Below are positions 19,403 through 28,024 of a DNA stretch of 64,000 bases, piece after piece; positions within the stretch are counted from its first letter, which is position 1, and each line of letters opens with the position of its first letter. Position numbers and translations under genes: made by a program. The notes beneath the pieces are model-generated. The model was not told the origin of the DNA. It saw only the letters and a list, made by a program, of their open reading frames with translations, and searched no databases. The DNA lies in the NCBI RefSeq assembly GCF_001189915.1, contig NZ_LFLS01000003.1, positions 62,001 through 126,000 on the forward strand, in the 5' to 3' direction. The stretch is from Herbaspirillum autotrophicum. Its GTDB lineage: Bacteria; Pseudomonadota; Gammaproteobacteria; Burkholderiales; Burkholderiaceae_D.

Positions 19403-20953
19403 ATGAACTTGCATAAAACGCTTGCCACCGTCTCTGGCATGACGATGCTCTCCCGTATTACAGGACTGGCCCGGGAGATTTTGTTTGCACGCGCATTTGG
19501 CGCTTCCGCATACACCGATGCATTCAATGTGGCCTTCCGCATTCCCAATCTGCTGCGCCGCCTGTTTGCCGAAGGCGCGTTCTCCCAAGCCTTCGTGCCG
19601 ATTCTGGCCGAATACAAAAACCAGCAAGGCGAAGCCGCCACCAAACATCTGGTCGATCATGTCGCCACGGTACTGACCTGGGTCATGCTGATGACCTGCG
19701 TGATTGGCATTCTGGCCACGCCACTCATCGTCTACTCCATCGCCACCGGTCTGAAATACGATCAAAAGGCCTTCGATGCTTCGGTGATCATGACCCGCAT
19801 CATGTTTCCGTACATCGGCTTCATGTCCTTCGTGGCGTTGGCAGGCGGCATTCTGAATACCTGGCGCGAGTTCAAGATTCCGGCCTTCACCTCGGTCCTG
19901 CTCAACGTTTCATTCATCTTTGCCTCGCTGTTTGTCGCTCCGTACATGGACCAGCCGATCTACGCCATGGCATTTGCGGTGTTTGTCGGCGGCGTGTTGC
20001 AGGTAGCGCTGCAGATTCCGGCGCTGATCAAGATCGGCATGTTGCCGCGCCTGTATCTGAATCCGATGATCGGCTTGCGTGACACCGGCGTCAAACGGGT
20101 ACTCAAGAAAATGGGACCGGCGGTGTTCGCGGTCTCGGCTGCCCAGATCAGCCTGATGATCAATACCAACATCGCCTCGCGGCTGGTGCACGGCAGCGTA
20201 TCGTGGCTGTCCTATGCTGATCGCCTGATGGAGTTCCCTACCGCCCTGCTCGGCGTGGCGCTCGGCACCATCCTGCTACCGAGCTTATCCAATGCGCACG
20301 CCTCCAACGATTTGCAAGAATATTCTTCGCTGCTGGACTGGGGCTTGCGCCTGACTTTCCTGCTGGCACTGCCATGCGCAGTCGGTCTGGCAACACTGTC
20401 GGAGCCGCTGACGGCGACCTTGTTTCACTATGGCAAATTTGATGCGCTGGCCGTGACCATGACCAGCCATGCCTTGATTGCATACGGCGTCGGCCTGATC
20501 GGCTTGATTCTGGTCAAGATTCTGGCGCCCGGCTTTTATGCCAAGCAAGATATCAAGACACCGGTCAAGATTGCCGTCGGCGTATTGATCACGACCCAGT
20601 TGATGAATTATGTGTTCGTGCCATGGATCGCCCATGCCGGACTGGCACTGTCGATCGGTCTCGGTGCCTGCCTCAATGCCGGCTTCCTGTTCTGGGGCTT
20701 GCGTCATCGCAACATCTATGTACCGCAACCGGGCTGGCGCATGTTCCTGATCAAGCTGACCGGCGCCTTATTCTTGCTGGCCGGGGTTGCCCTGTTTGTC
20801 GCCAGCCATTTCGACTGGATCGCCATGCGCGCCCATCCGGCAACACGCGTCGGTGCCCTGCTGCTGGTGCTGGCCGCCTGCGCCGTGGCTTACTTCGGAT
20901 CACTGGCAGCGATGGGATTCCGCTTCCGCGATTTCAAACGCATATCACGCTGA
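19403..20953 (+). CDS. murJ: Lipid II flippase MurJ (MviN)
   Basis: Inner-membrane MOP-superfamily transporter that flips lipid II to the periplasmic face for peptidoglycan synthesis. It has 516 residues with about 14 hydrophobic segments. The N-terminus MNLHKTLATVSGMTMLSRIT and the following GLAREILFARAFGAS, together with RIPNLLRRLFAEGAFSQAF, are MurJ hallmarks. PBP1A, also in this window, uses the flipped substrate. It is divergent from rpsT; the SirB1-family gene follows 92 bp later. Confidence 0.97.
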   Translation: MNLHKTLATVSGMTMLSRITGLAREILFARAFGASAYTDAFNVAFRIPNLLRRLFAEGAFSQAFVPILAEYKNQQGEAATKHLVDHVATVLTWVMLMTCVIGILATPLIVYSIATGLKYDQKAFDASVIMTRIMFPYIGFMSFVALAGGILNTWREFKIPAFTSVLLNVSFIFASLFVAPYMDQPIYAMAFAVFVGGVLQVALQIPALIKIGMLPRLYLNPMIGLRDTGVKRVLKKMGPAVFAVSAAQISLMINTNIASRLVHGSVSWLSYADRLMEFPTALLGVALGTILLPSLSNAHASNDLQEYSSLLDWGLRLTFLLALPCAVGLATLSEPLTATLFHYGKFDALAVTMTSHALIAYGVGLIGLILVKILAPGFYAKQDIKTPVKIAVGVLITTQLMNYVFVPWIAHAGLALSIGLGACLNAGFLFWGLRHRNIYVPQPGWRMFLIKLTGALFLLAGVALFVASHFDWIAMRAHPATRVGALLLVLAACAVAYFGSLAAMGFRFRDFKRISR

Positions 20954-21045
20954 TCTCGTCAATCTTCACCGCAGCAATTTCGCATCGCAGCAATCGCAAG
21001 CAAAGCATTTCACAAGGGCGCTTATTTTGATAGCATGGGTGTCAT

Positions 21046-21885
21046 ATGACGCTCACATCTCTTGAATACTTTGCTTCGCTGGTTCGTCAGGACGACTCGA
21101 TTCCGTTATTCGAATCAGCGCTGACGCTGGGTCAGGATGTGTATCCTGATCTGGACTTTTCCTCGCTTCAGATCGAAATGGATACCCAGGCGCTCAAGCT
21201 GAAACAGCGTCTGCCAACCGATGCTTCGCATATCCAGAAGCTGCGCATGCTCAACCATTTCTTTTTTCAGGAGCTGGCGTTTGCGGGCAACATCAACAAT
21301 TATTACGATCCCGACAACAGCTACATCCATCGCGTGATTGCCACACGCCGCGGGATTCCTATTTCGCTCGCCGTGCTCTACATGGAACTGGGCCAGCAGA
21401 TCGGTCTGAACATGAAAGGCATTTCCTTTCCCGGTCACTTCCTGATGAAGCTGTCAGTGCAATCGGGCGATATCGTGCTCGACCCGATGAACGGCGCCAG
21501 CCTGTCACGCGAAGAACTGGAAGAGCGGCTGGAACCGTATCTGGAACAACAGGATTATGGCGACGAGCTGCCGCTGGCCGCATATCTGCGCGCCGCCCAT
21601 CCGCGCGAAATTCTGGCGCGCATGTTGCGTAATCTGAAAGCCATTTTTACGGAAGCGCAGCGCTGGCAGGATGTACTCGGGGTACAGGAGCGGCTGGTGA
21701 TTTTGCTGCCGGATGAAATTACCGAACGCCGCGACCGCGGGCTGGCACATGCCAATCTGTCATCGCCACAGGCGGCACTCGATGACCTCGAAGCTTATCT
21801 GGCGATGCGTCCGGATGCCGAGGATGCAGACAGCATGCGCGACATGCTGCCGGAATTGCGTCACGCCAGCAGACGCCCGAACTGA
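21046..21885 (+). CDS. SirB1-family protein (transglutaminase-like plus TPR)
   Basis: 279 residues. The N-terminal region matches the SirB1/transglutaminase-like fold, with LRMLNHFFFQELAFAGNINN, YYDPDNSYIHRVIATRRGIP and GISFPGHFLMKL. The C-terminal third (RNLKAIFTEAQRWQDVLGVQ) is TPR-like. Family members are widespread in proteobacteria and have no firmly assigned reaction. It follows murJ in the same direction and faces uup tail to tail. Confidence 0.9.
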   Translation: MTLTSLEYFASLVRQDDSIPLFESALTLGQDVYPDLDFSSLQIEMDTQALKLKQRLPTDASHIQKLRMLNHFFFQELAFAGNINNYYDPDNSYIHRVIATRRGIPISLAVLYMELGQQIGLNMKGISFPGHFLMKLSVQSGDIVLDPMNGASLSREELEERLEPYLEQQDYGDELPLAAYLRAAHPREILARMLRNLKAIFTEAQRWQDVLGVQERLVILLPDEITERRDRGLAHANLSSPQAALDDLEAYLAMRPDAEDADSMRDMLPELRHASRRPN

Positions 21886-21917
21886 AGCGGCGTCGCTGGC
21901 TTTTCCTGCCCGACAGA

Positions 21918-23819
21918 TCAGGTCTTGGAGCGGTCTTCGATCGCTTCCCACTTTTCCAGACTTTCCAGCAACAAGCCGTCGATCTCGCTGAAGCGCGCGT
22001 TCAGACGCACCACTTCATCCGGATTCTTCTTGTACAGACCGGCATCAGCCAATTGCGCTGAAATCGTCTTTTGCTCCGCTTCCAGTTGGGCAATCAGCTT
22101 CGGCAGCTCATCCAGCTCGCGCTGTTCCTTGTAGCTGAGCTTTTTGGCTTTGGCAGCCACCGGCGCCGGCTCGGCCGCCTTGACTTCCGGCTTGCCGTCG
22201 CTCTTGCCTTTGGCTGCCGGCGCACTGGCGCGCACCCGCTCCCAATCGCTGTAGCCACCAACATACTCACGCCACATGCCGTCACCTTCAGAGGCGATCA
22301 CCTGCGTCACCACGTTATCCAGGAAGGTGCGATCATGGCTGACCAGAAACACGGTGCCGGCGTAGTCTTCCAGCAACTCCTCCAGCAATTCCAGCGTATC
22401 GATATCCAGATCGTTGGTCGGTTCATCGAGCACCAGTACATTGGCCGGCTTGGCAAACAGACGCGCCAGCAACAAACGATTGCGCTCGCCGCCCGACAAA
22501 GTCCGTACCGGCGAACGGGCGCGTTCCGGCGCGAACAGGAAGTCCGACAGGTAGGTCATCACATGCTTGCGCTGACCGTTGACTTCGACCCAGTCGCTGC
22601 CCGGGGCAATGGTATCGGCCAGACTGGCTTCTTCGTTCAGTTGGGTACGCATCTGATCGAAGTACGCCACCTGTAATTTGGTCCCTTGACGCACCGTGCC
22701 GGCGTCCGGTGTTTCTTCGCCGAGAATCAGCTTCAGCAAGGTAGTCTTGCCGGCGCCGTTCTGACCGATCAGGCCGACCTTGTCGCCGCGCATGATAGTG
22801 CCGGTAAAGTCGCGCACGATGATCTTGTCGCCATACGACTTGTCGACATTGGTCAGTTCAGCCACGATCTTGCCGGAGCGCTCGCCGGACGACACTTCCA
22901 GCTTGACTTGTCCCTGGCGGTCACGGCGCACGCTGCGCTCTTGCCGCAAGGCTTCCAGGCGACGCACGCGGCCTTCGTCACGGGTACGACGTGCCTGCAC
23001 ACCCTTGCGTATCCAGACTTCTTCCTGCGCCAGGAATTTGTCGAACTTGGCATTTTCGACTTCCTCATTGGCCAGCAAATCGGCCTTGCGCGCCTGATAG
23101 GTGGTGAAGTTGCCGGGGAACGACAATAACTTGCCGCGATCCAGTTCAATGATGCGGGTGGCGACGTTATCCAGGAAACTGCGATCATGGGTGACGAACA
23201 GTACGCTGCCCTTGTAGTCGCGCAGCAAACCTTCGAGCCACAAGATGGAACCGAAATCCAGATGGTTGGTAGGTTCATCGAGCAGCAATACATCAGGACC
23301 ACCGACCAGACCGCAGGCCAGCGCCACGCGTTTTTGCATACCGCCCGACAATTCGCCGACCAGCGCATGGCGATTCAGGTTCAGCTTGTCCAGCGTAATC
23401 TCGACCTTGTTATTCAGACTCCAGGCATCGGCCGCATCGAGCTTGACCTGAATGTCATGCATGCGCTCCATGATGGCGTCATCATTGTCGCCACCGAACT
23501 GCCCGGTCAGCGCTTCATATTCATTCAGCAACGCCGGCAACTCACCGAGGCCGGAAGCAACCGCGTCAAACACGGTCATCTCGGGTGCGAAATGCGGTTC
23601 CTGATCGACGTAAGCGATCTTCAGGTTTTGTTGCATCACCAGCAAACCATCATCCAGCTTCGATACGCCTGCGATGATTTTCAGCAATGACGATTTACCG
23701 GTGCCGTTACGACCGATCAGACCAACCCGCTCCCCTGCCTCCAGCGAAAACTCAGCATGATCGAGAAGTGGAACGTGGCCGAATGCAAGTTGCGCATTGG
23801 AGAGAGAGATGACTGCCAT
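21918..23819 (-). CDS. uup: ABC-F ATPase Uup
   Basis: Cytosolic tandem ABC ATPase of the ABC-F class, which acts on the ribosome or on branched DNA/RNA intermediates. The start is the ATG at 23819 (MAVISLSNAQLAFGHVPLLD), giving 633 residues, the length of E. coli Uup. Two ATPase modules are present, with Walker A motifs GRNGTGKSSL and GQNGAGKTTL, signatures LSGGMQKR and LSGGERNR, and Walker B segments LLLDEPTNHLD and LVLDEPTNDLD. The C-terminal roughly 80 residues form the Uup-type coiled coil (LDELPKLIAQLEAEQKTISA). It has no membrane domain. Confidence 0.96.
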   Translation of the reverse strand: MAVISLSNAQLAFGHVPLLDHAEFSLEAGERVGLIGRNGTGKSSLLKIIAGVSKLDDGLLVMQQNLKIAYVDQEPHFAPEMTVFDAVASGLGELPALLNEYEALTGQFGGDNDDAIMERMHDIQVKLDAADAWSLNNKVEITLDKLNLNRHALVGELSGGMQKRVALACGLVGGPDVLLLDEPTNHLDFGSILWLEGLLRDYKGSVLFVTHDRSFLDNVATRIIELDRGKLLSFPGNFTTYQARKADLLANEEVENAKFDKFLAQEEVWIRKGVQARRTRDEGRVRRLEALRQERSVRRDRQGQVKLEVSSGERSGKIVAELTNVDKSYGDKIIVRDFTGTIMRGDKVGLIGQNGAGKTTLLKLILGEETPDAGTVRQGTKLQVAYFDQMRTQLNEEASLADTIAPGSDWVEVNGQRKHVMTYLSDFLFAPERARSPVRTLSGGERNRLLLARLFAKPANVLVLDEPTNDLDIDTLELLEELLEDYAGTVFLVSHDRTFLDNVVTQVIASEGDGMWREYVGGYSDWERVRASAPAAKGKSDGKPEVKAAEPAPVAAKAKKLSYKEQRELDELPKLIAQLEAEQKTISAQLADAGLYKKNPDEVVRLNARFSEIDGLLLESLEKWEAIEDRSKT

Positions 23820-24090
23820 AGAAGTAACTTTGACGCCCGAACCGCTTGAAACGACGGGCAATTGAACAATGAAGCCCGCATTGTACCGATTGCCCGGGTT
23901 CCACGCGCGCAGTAGCAGCAAAAACAATTGCATGTCGTCAACATGTTGCCATATAAGCAAAGTCCCTCACATCTGGAAACAACATCAGCCGAACGATTTC
24001 CCGTGACCTGACTCCCAACTGGCACTATCCATTTCGTCGCGGGTCAGGCTCCTGTTGTAAGATACGGCACCCCTTCGACCACACATACAC

Positions 24091-26493
24091 ATGCGTTTTA
24101 TCCCATCTTTGCGCGTTATCGCCCGGCAACGCGGCTTTCTCAATCCCAATATCGCGAAATTCCTGCTGCTTTCGTTTTTGGGCCTGGTGATCGCCGGTGC
24201 GCTCATCATCGCTTACGCCCTGATCTTCATTACGCCACGCCTGCCTTCGCTGGACGTGATTACTGACTACCGGCCCAAAATCCCGCTGCGCATTTACTCC
24301 GCCGATAACGTCCTGCTGGGCGAGTTCGGGGAAGAAAAACGCAATCTGGTCAAGCTCGACGATATTCCTGCCGACATGAAAAATGCGGTGCTGGCAATTG
24401 AAGATGCGCGCTTTTACCAACATGGCGGCATTGATTATCTGGGCATTGCCCGCGCGATTGCGACCGATGTCCTGCGCGGTCACGCCAGCCAGGGCGCCAG
24501 CACCATCACCATGCAGGTAGCGCGCAACGTCTTTCTGACCAAAGAAAAAACCCTGTCGCGCAAATTGTATGAAGTATTGCTCGCCAACAAGATCGAAGGC
24601 GCATTGACCAAAGACCAGATTCTGGAGGTCTACATGAACCAGATTTATCTGGGACAACGCGCATTCGGCTTTGCCGCAGCAGCACGCACCTATTTTGGCA
24701 AAGACCTGAAAGATGTGACGCTGGCCCAGGCCGCCATGCTGGCCGGCTTGCCCAAGGCCCCCTCGGCGTACAACCCGGTGGTCAATCCGAAACGCGCCCA
24801 TATTCGTCAGCAATACATCCTGCAACGCATGCGCGATCTGGAATACATCACGCCGGGGCAATATGAAAGCGCGATCAAGGAAGACATCAAGGTGCGCAGC
24901 CCGGGCAATCAATACAATGTGCACGCCGAGTATGTCAACGAAATGGTGCGGCAGATGGTCTACGCCCAATACAAGGAAGACACCTACACCCACGGCCTGA
25001 TCGTCACCACCACCATCAACGCCGCCAATCAGAAAGCCGCCTACGATGCCTTGCGCAAGGGCGTGCTGGATTACGACCGCCGTCACGGTTACCGTGGCCC
25101 GGAAGAAACCATCGTCTTGCCGGCCGATGAAAGCGAACGCAGTCAGGCCATCGATGACGCGATGGACGATCACCCCGACAATGACGACATTCTGGCCGCC
25201 GTCGTCGTGGCCGCCGACAGCAAACAGGTGCAGGCAGTACTGCGCAGCGGCGACAGGATCAATATCAGCGGCGAGGCCTTGCGTTTCGTGGCAGCAGCAC
25301 TGAGCCCGAAGGCCAAGAAAGACGTGCAGATTGCACCCGGCGCCGTGATCCGCGTCATGCAAGACAACAAGAAGAACTGGCAAATCGTGCAATTGCCGGC
25401 AGTCGAAGCCACGCTGGTATCGGTCACCCCGCAAAACGGTGCAATCCGGGCGCTGGTGGGCGGCTTCGACTTCACCCAAAACAACTTCAACCACGCCACG
25501 CAAGCCTGGCGTCAACCCGGCTCGACATTCAAGCCATTCATCTATTCGGCGGCACTGGAAAAAGGATACGGCCCGGCCAGTATCATCAACGATGCGCCGG
25601 CCTCTTATCCTGCCGGTGCCGGTCAGCCGAACTGGGAACCGAAAGACGATGAAACTCCGGCCGGCCCGATATCGATGCGCACAGCCTTGCAAAAATCGGT
25701 CAATCTGGTCGCCATCCGCATGCTCGACGCCATTGGCGTCAAGTATGCGCAGGACTTCATCACCAGTCACTTCGGATTCGATCTGGACAAGACGCCGCCG
25801 TATCTGCCAATGGCACTCGGCGCCGGGCAAACCACGCCACTGCAACTGACGGCGGCTTATGCGGTACTGGCCAACGGTGGCTACAAGGTCAACCCCTATC
25901 TGATTACCCAGATTTCCGATGCCCGGGGCAAGGTGTTGTCCAAGGCCGATCCCTTGGTGGTGGAAGTCAATGCGCCACGCGCCATCGATGCCCGCAACAG
26001 CTACATCATGACCAGCTTGTTGCAGAGCGTTGCCCAGCGCGGCACCGGCGCTCGCAGCAATACCCTGGGGCGGGCCGATCTGGCGGGTAAAACCGGTACC
26101 ACCAATGACGCCATCGACGGCTGGTTTGCCGGCTATCAGCGGACACTGGCGACCGTCGTGTGGATGGGCTACGATCAACCGAAGAGCCTGGGCACCAAGG
26201 AATTTGGCGCGCAACTGGCGTTGCCGATCTGGGTCGATTACATGGGACAAGCCCTGAAAGGCACGCCTAATTTCGACATGCCGGTACCGGCCGGCATCAA
26301 GTTCATCGACAACGAACCGTATTACGACAACTTCACGCCCGGCAATGGTTTCAACACCAATCTGGGACTTGATGCGGTGGATGCGATTTCCAGCTTCTTT
26401 GGCTGGAATCCGGGCCAGAGTGGCTGGAACAGCAATACACCAGCGCCGACACCGGAACAAATCGAACGCGACAAAACCTATCAGGGGCATTGA
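24091..26493 (+). CDS. ponA: Penicillin-binding protein 1A (bifunctional)
   Basis: Class A PBP that polymerises and cross-links peptidoglycan; 800 residues. There is one N-terminal membrane anchor (about residues 23-47). The GT51 glycosyltransferase domain has EDARFYQHGG (104-113), GASTITMQVARNVF and ILEVYMNQIYLGQ. The transpeptidase has STFK with nucleophile Ser478, SVN (536-538) and KTGT with Lys667. An insert between the two domains (about 330-450) matches the OB-like region of PBP1A. The C-terminus ends in a short Asn/Pro-rich tail. It is monocistronic with a strong terminator. Confidence 0.97.
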   Translation: MRFIPSLRVIARQRGFLNPNIAKFLLLSFLGLVIAGALIIAYALIFITPRLPSLDVITDYRPKIPLRIYSADNVLLGEFGEEKRNLVKLDDIPADMKNAVLAIEDARFYQHGGIDYLGIARAIATDVLRGHASQGASTITMQVARNVFLTKEKTLSRKLYEVLLANKIEGALTKDQILEVYMNQIYLGQRAFGFAAAARTYFGKDLKDVTLAQAAMLAGLPKAPSAYNPVVNPKRAHIRQQYILQRMRDLEYITPGQYESAIKEDIKVRSPGNQYNVHAEYVNEMVRQMVYAQYKEDTYTHGLIVTTTINAANQKAAYDALRKGVLDYDRRHGYRGPEETIVLPADESERSQAIDDAMDDHPDNDDILAAVVVAADSKQVQAVLRSGDRINISGEALRFVAAALSPKAKKDVQIAPGAVIRVMQDNKKNWQIVQLPAVEATLVSVTPQNGAIRALVGGFDFTQNNFNHATQAWRQPGSTFKPFIYSAALEKGYGPASIINDAPASYPAGAGQPNWEPKDDETPAGPISMRTALQKSVNLVAIRMLDAIGVKYAQDFITSHFGFDLDKTPPYLPMALGAGQTTPLQLTAAYAVLANGGYKVNPYLITQISDARGKVLSKADPLVVEVNAPRAIDARNSYIMTSLLQSVAQRGTGARSNTLGRADLAGKTGTTNDAIDGWFAGYQRTLATVVWMGYDQPKSLGTKEFGAQLALPIWVDYMGQALKGTPNFDMPVPAGIKFIDNEPYYDNFTPGNGFNTNLGLDAVDAISSFFGWNPGQSGWNSNTPAPTPEQIERDKTYQGH

Positions 26494-26515
26494 CCGCAGC
26501 GGCGTCGCACAAAAC

Positions 26516-26549
26516 AAAAAAGCGCAGAAGATTTCTTCTGCGCTTTTTT
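26516..26549. terminator. Terminator between ponA and tRNA-Arg
   Basis: AGCGCAGAAG (26521-26530) pairs with 26535-26544. It is flanked by A5 upstream and T8 downstream, so it can act for ponA (forward) and for the reverse-strand tRNA gene that ends at 26557. Confidence 0.93.
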
Positions 26550-26556
26550 TTAACTC

Positions 26557-26852
26557 TGGTGCCCCCGACACGGATCGAACGTGTGACCTATCCCTTCATA
26601 CCACTATGGCTTCCGCCACCAACAAGTTGTTTGTGGTCTGGACTATACCTTGACCATGGACCTCAATCCGAAGGCCGGAGCCGTCTAGTCTCTACACCTT
26701 CAGTGCAATGTTCCGCACCGCTTGGCTCGGTATTGCCAGCAGCCTTGACGCTGTCAGGGTTCACCGAATTTGACTCCATTCACACGGCACCTTTCGGAGG
26801 CCGGTGCCCAACATTCAGGAGGGGATCGCTCTATCCACTGAGCTACGGGGGC
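26557..26852 (-). tRNA. tRNA-Arg(CCU), interrupted by a group I intron
   Basis: The reverse strand from 26852 reads a tRNA 5' half: acceptor GCCCCCG, D-arm GCTC-AGTGGATA-GAGC, anticodon stem ATCCC and loop start CTCCT (26852-26817, 36 nt). The 3' half is at 26596-26557 (40 nt): loop end AA, stem GGGAT, variable AGGTC, T-arm ACACG-TTCGATC-CGTGT, acceptor CGGGGGC, discriminator A and an encoded CCA. Joined, they give a 76-nt cloverleaf with every stem perfectly paired and loop CUCCUAA, i.e. anticodon CCU for AGG codons. The 220 nt between the halves are a group I intron inserted after U36. The split is visible directly; the splice sites are inferred from pairing. Confidence 0.95.
26597..26816 (-). 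ncRNA. Group I (IC3-type) self-splicing intron in the tRNA-Arg anticodon loop
   Basis: A 220-nt insertion begins with G at 26816 and ends with the terminal G at 26597. P1 forms between the exon CCU and the internal guide GGG (26809-26807), placing the conserved U-G wobble at the splice site. Core segments match the Azoarcus tRNA-Ile intron as I know it: TCAAATTCGG (26773-26764), GAGCCAAGC (26728-26720), GGTGTAGAGACTAGACGG (26698-26681) and TATAGTCC (26647-26640). P7 pairs AGACTA with TAGTC. A GGAA tetraloop hairpin TGGC-GGAA-GCCA lies near the 3' end, as P9. No ORF is present. Self-splicing is expected for the class and not shown here. Confidence 0.93.
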
Positions 26853-26947
26853 AACAGCTTGCTATTGTAGCCGCTGGCGGAAAGGATGGAAAGTTGCAAT
26901 TGACACCGGTCAGGCCGCAACCGGACTCCACCGCGGCGCCAGGCGCC

Positions 26948-27628
26948 TCACCTGCCCGAGATATCATCCGGATGCAACGGCGCTGCGGCAGATTCATCTT
27001 CGTCATACCATTGCCCCATCTGCACCAGAAAATTCAGCAGCGCCTTGTCGTTCGACAATTGCAACAGCAACGCCTGCGCGCCCTGCCCGCCATCGGCATA
27101 ACGCTGCAACTGCCCCGGTTGCAACCGGGTATCGAGCAGCTTTCTCAATATATCCACTTTGTTGGCCATATCCACCGCCAACAGGCGATCGAGGTTATCA
27201 GCACCGGCATTCGGACTCAATGGCAGGTTGACGCCAGCAACATTCGCTTCAGGAGCGTTGTTGCGCGGCTTCATGGCTTTGATCCGCTCATCAAAATTAT
27301 CGATATCGATGTCGATGAATTTCTCGTCATCGATGGCTGGCAACAGGTCATCCGCATTGCGTCCGACATCAGGAAATCCGGCCTGCAGGAACGGCAAACC
27401 CAACTCTTTTTCACATCGATATATCTTCACTGCATGCCCTCCATGACGCTTGGCCTTGCGGTTTCGTTTCAAAAATTTCTTTGCGCCATCCACTCCTGCC
27501 GTTCCAGTCCCCTGACGCGGCATACCTGCATCGCAACGTACGCGAAAGCGAAATGCCATCACGCGACACCACAGTGATGACCGCCGCGGCGCACTGGAAA
27601 TCAGAATAGTCAGTAACCCTGAAGACAT
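26948..27628 (-). CDS. tssB: Divergent TssB/VipA-like type VI sheath protein (orphan)
   Basis: 226 residues from the ATG at 27628, which has an AAGGAG Shine-Dalgarno six bases upstream (27640-27635). After a basic N-terminal extension of about 48 residues, the TssB pattern runs in order: KKFLKRNRKAK (50-60), KELGLPFLQAGFPD (74-87), LLPAIDDEKFIDIDIDNFDE (95-114) and RIKAMKPR (115-122). Then come the MANKVDILRKLLDTR helix (154-168) and RYADGGQGAQALL. Canonical TssB is shorter and carries a VAFxVPNTL block after KPR; here that block is replaced by an Asn/Ala-rich stretch (123-145). The acidic C-terminal tail is extra. No other sheath, baseplate or ClpV gene is in the window. It diverges from tagJ. 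It may be a repurposed or decaying paralogue. Confidence 0.78.
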   Translation of the reverse strand: MSSGLLTILISSAPRRSSLWCRVMAFRFRVRCDAGMPRQGTGTAGVDGAKKFLKRNRKAKRHGGHAVKIYRCEKELGLPFLQAGFPDVGRNADDLLPAIDDEKFIDIDIDNFDERIKAMKPRNNAPEANVAGVNLPLSPNAGADNLDRLLAVDMANKVDILRKLLDTRLQPGQLQRYADGGQGAQALLLQLSNDKALLNFLVQMGQWYDEDESAAAPLHPDDISGR

Positions 27629-28024
27629 GCATCACTCCTTGCTCCAAACCCGCAATGCAGACGCCTGAAATACATCGTTTGCTCCGATGTATTGATTATC
27701 AAGATGCAGCGAAACCGCCAACATAAGAATTTTCTCAAAAAGAACCTGCCGTCCGACATTCCCGCCGAAGCGGCTGACAAGCGTTTTATTATTGGCAAGC
27801 ACGCCACTCCTCTCCCCTCGGGCGGGCGTTTCCATGCCTGCAGGCGACGCTGTCGATGCGGGAATAAAAACACGGCAGAAATCGACATATATTGATATTT
27901 CACGCGCCGGAAAAGACGAAGTATGGGAGTGGATTGAGGTTGCATCGGGATACCTCGCAGAGCAAAAAACCGCCGATGCAGATTTTGGATTATCACCACC
28001 GACCACCGGACTGCTTGCAAATAC
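27629..28024. promoter_or_regulatory. Divergent intergenic region between the TssB-like gene and tagJ
   Basis: 396 bp, more AT-rich than the neighbours, with no conserved gene. It must hold the promoters of both flanking genes. A short forward frame (from an ATG at 27834 to the stop at 28026-28028) overlaps the tagJ ATG as ATGA. It has no Shine-Dalgarno and unusual codon use, so I do not call it a gene. Confidence 0.4.

Noticed and set aside
24025..26571. An 848-codon reverse frame opposite ponA
   Set aside because: PBP1A motifs on the forward strand are complete. The reverse frame is rich in His/Arg/Gly with no domain, typical of an antisense shadow in GC-rich DNA.
26604..26870. Open frames running through the tRNA/intron region as protein genes
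   Set aside because: The region is explained fully by the intron-split tRNA. The frames have no start signals or similarity.
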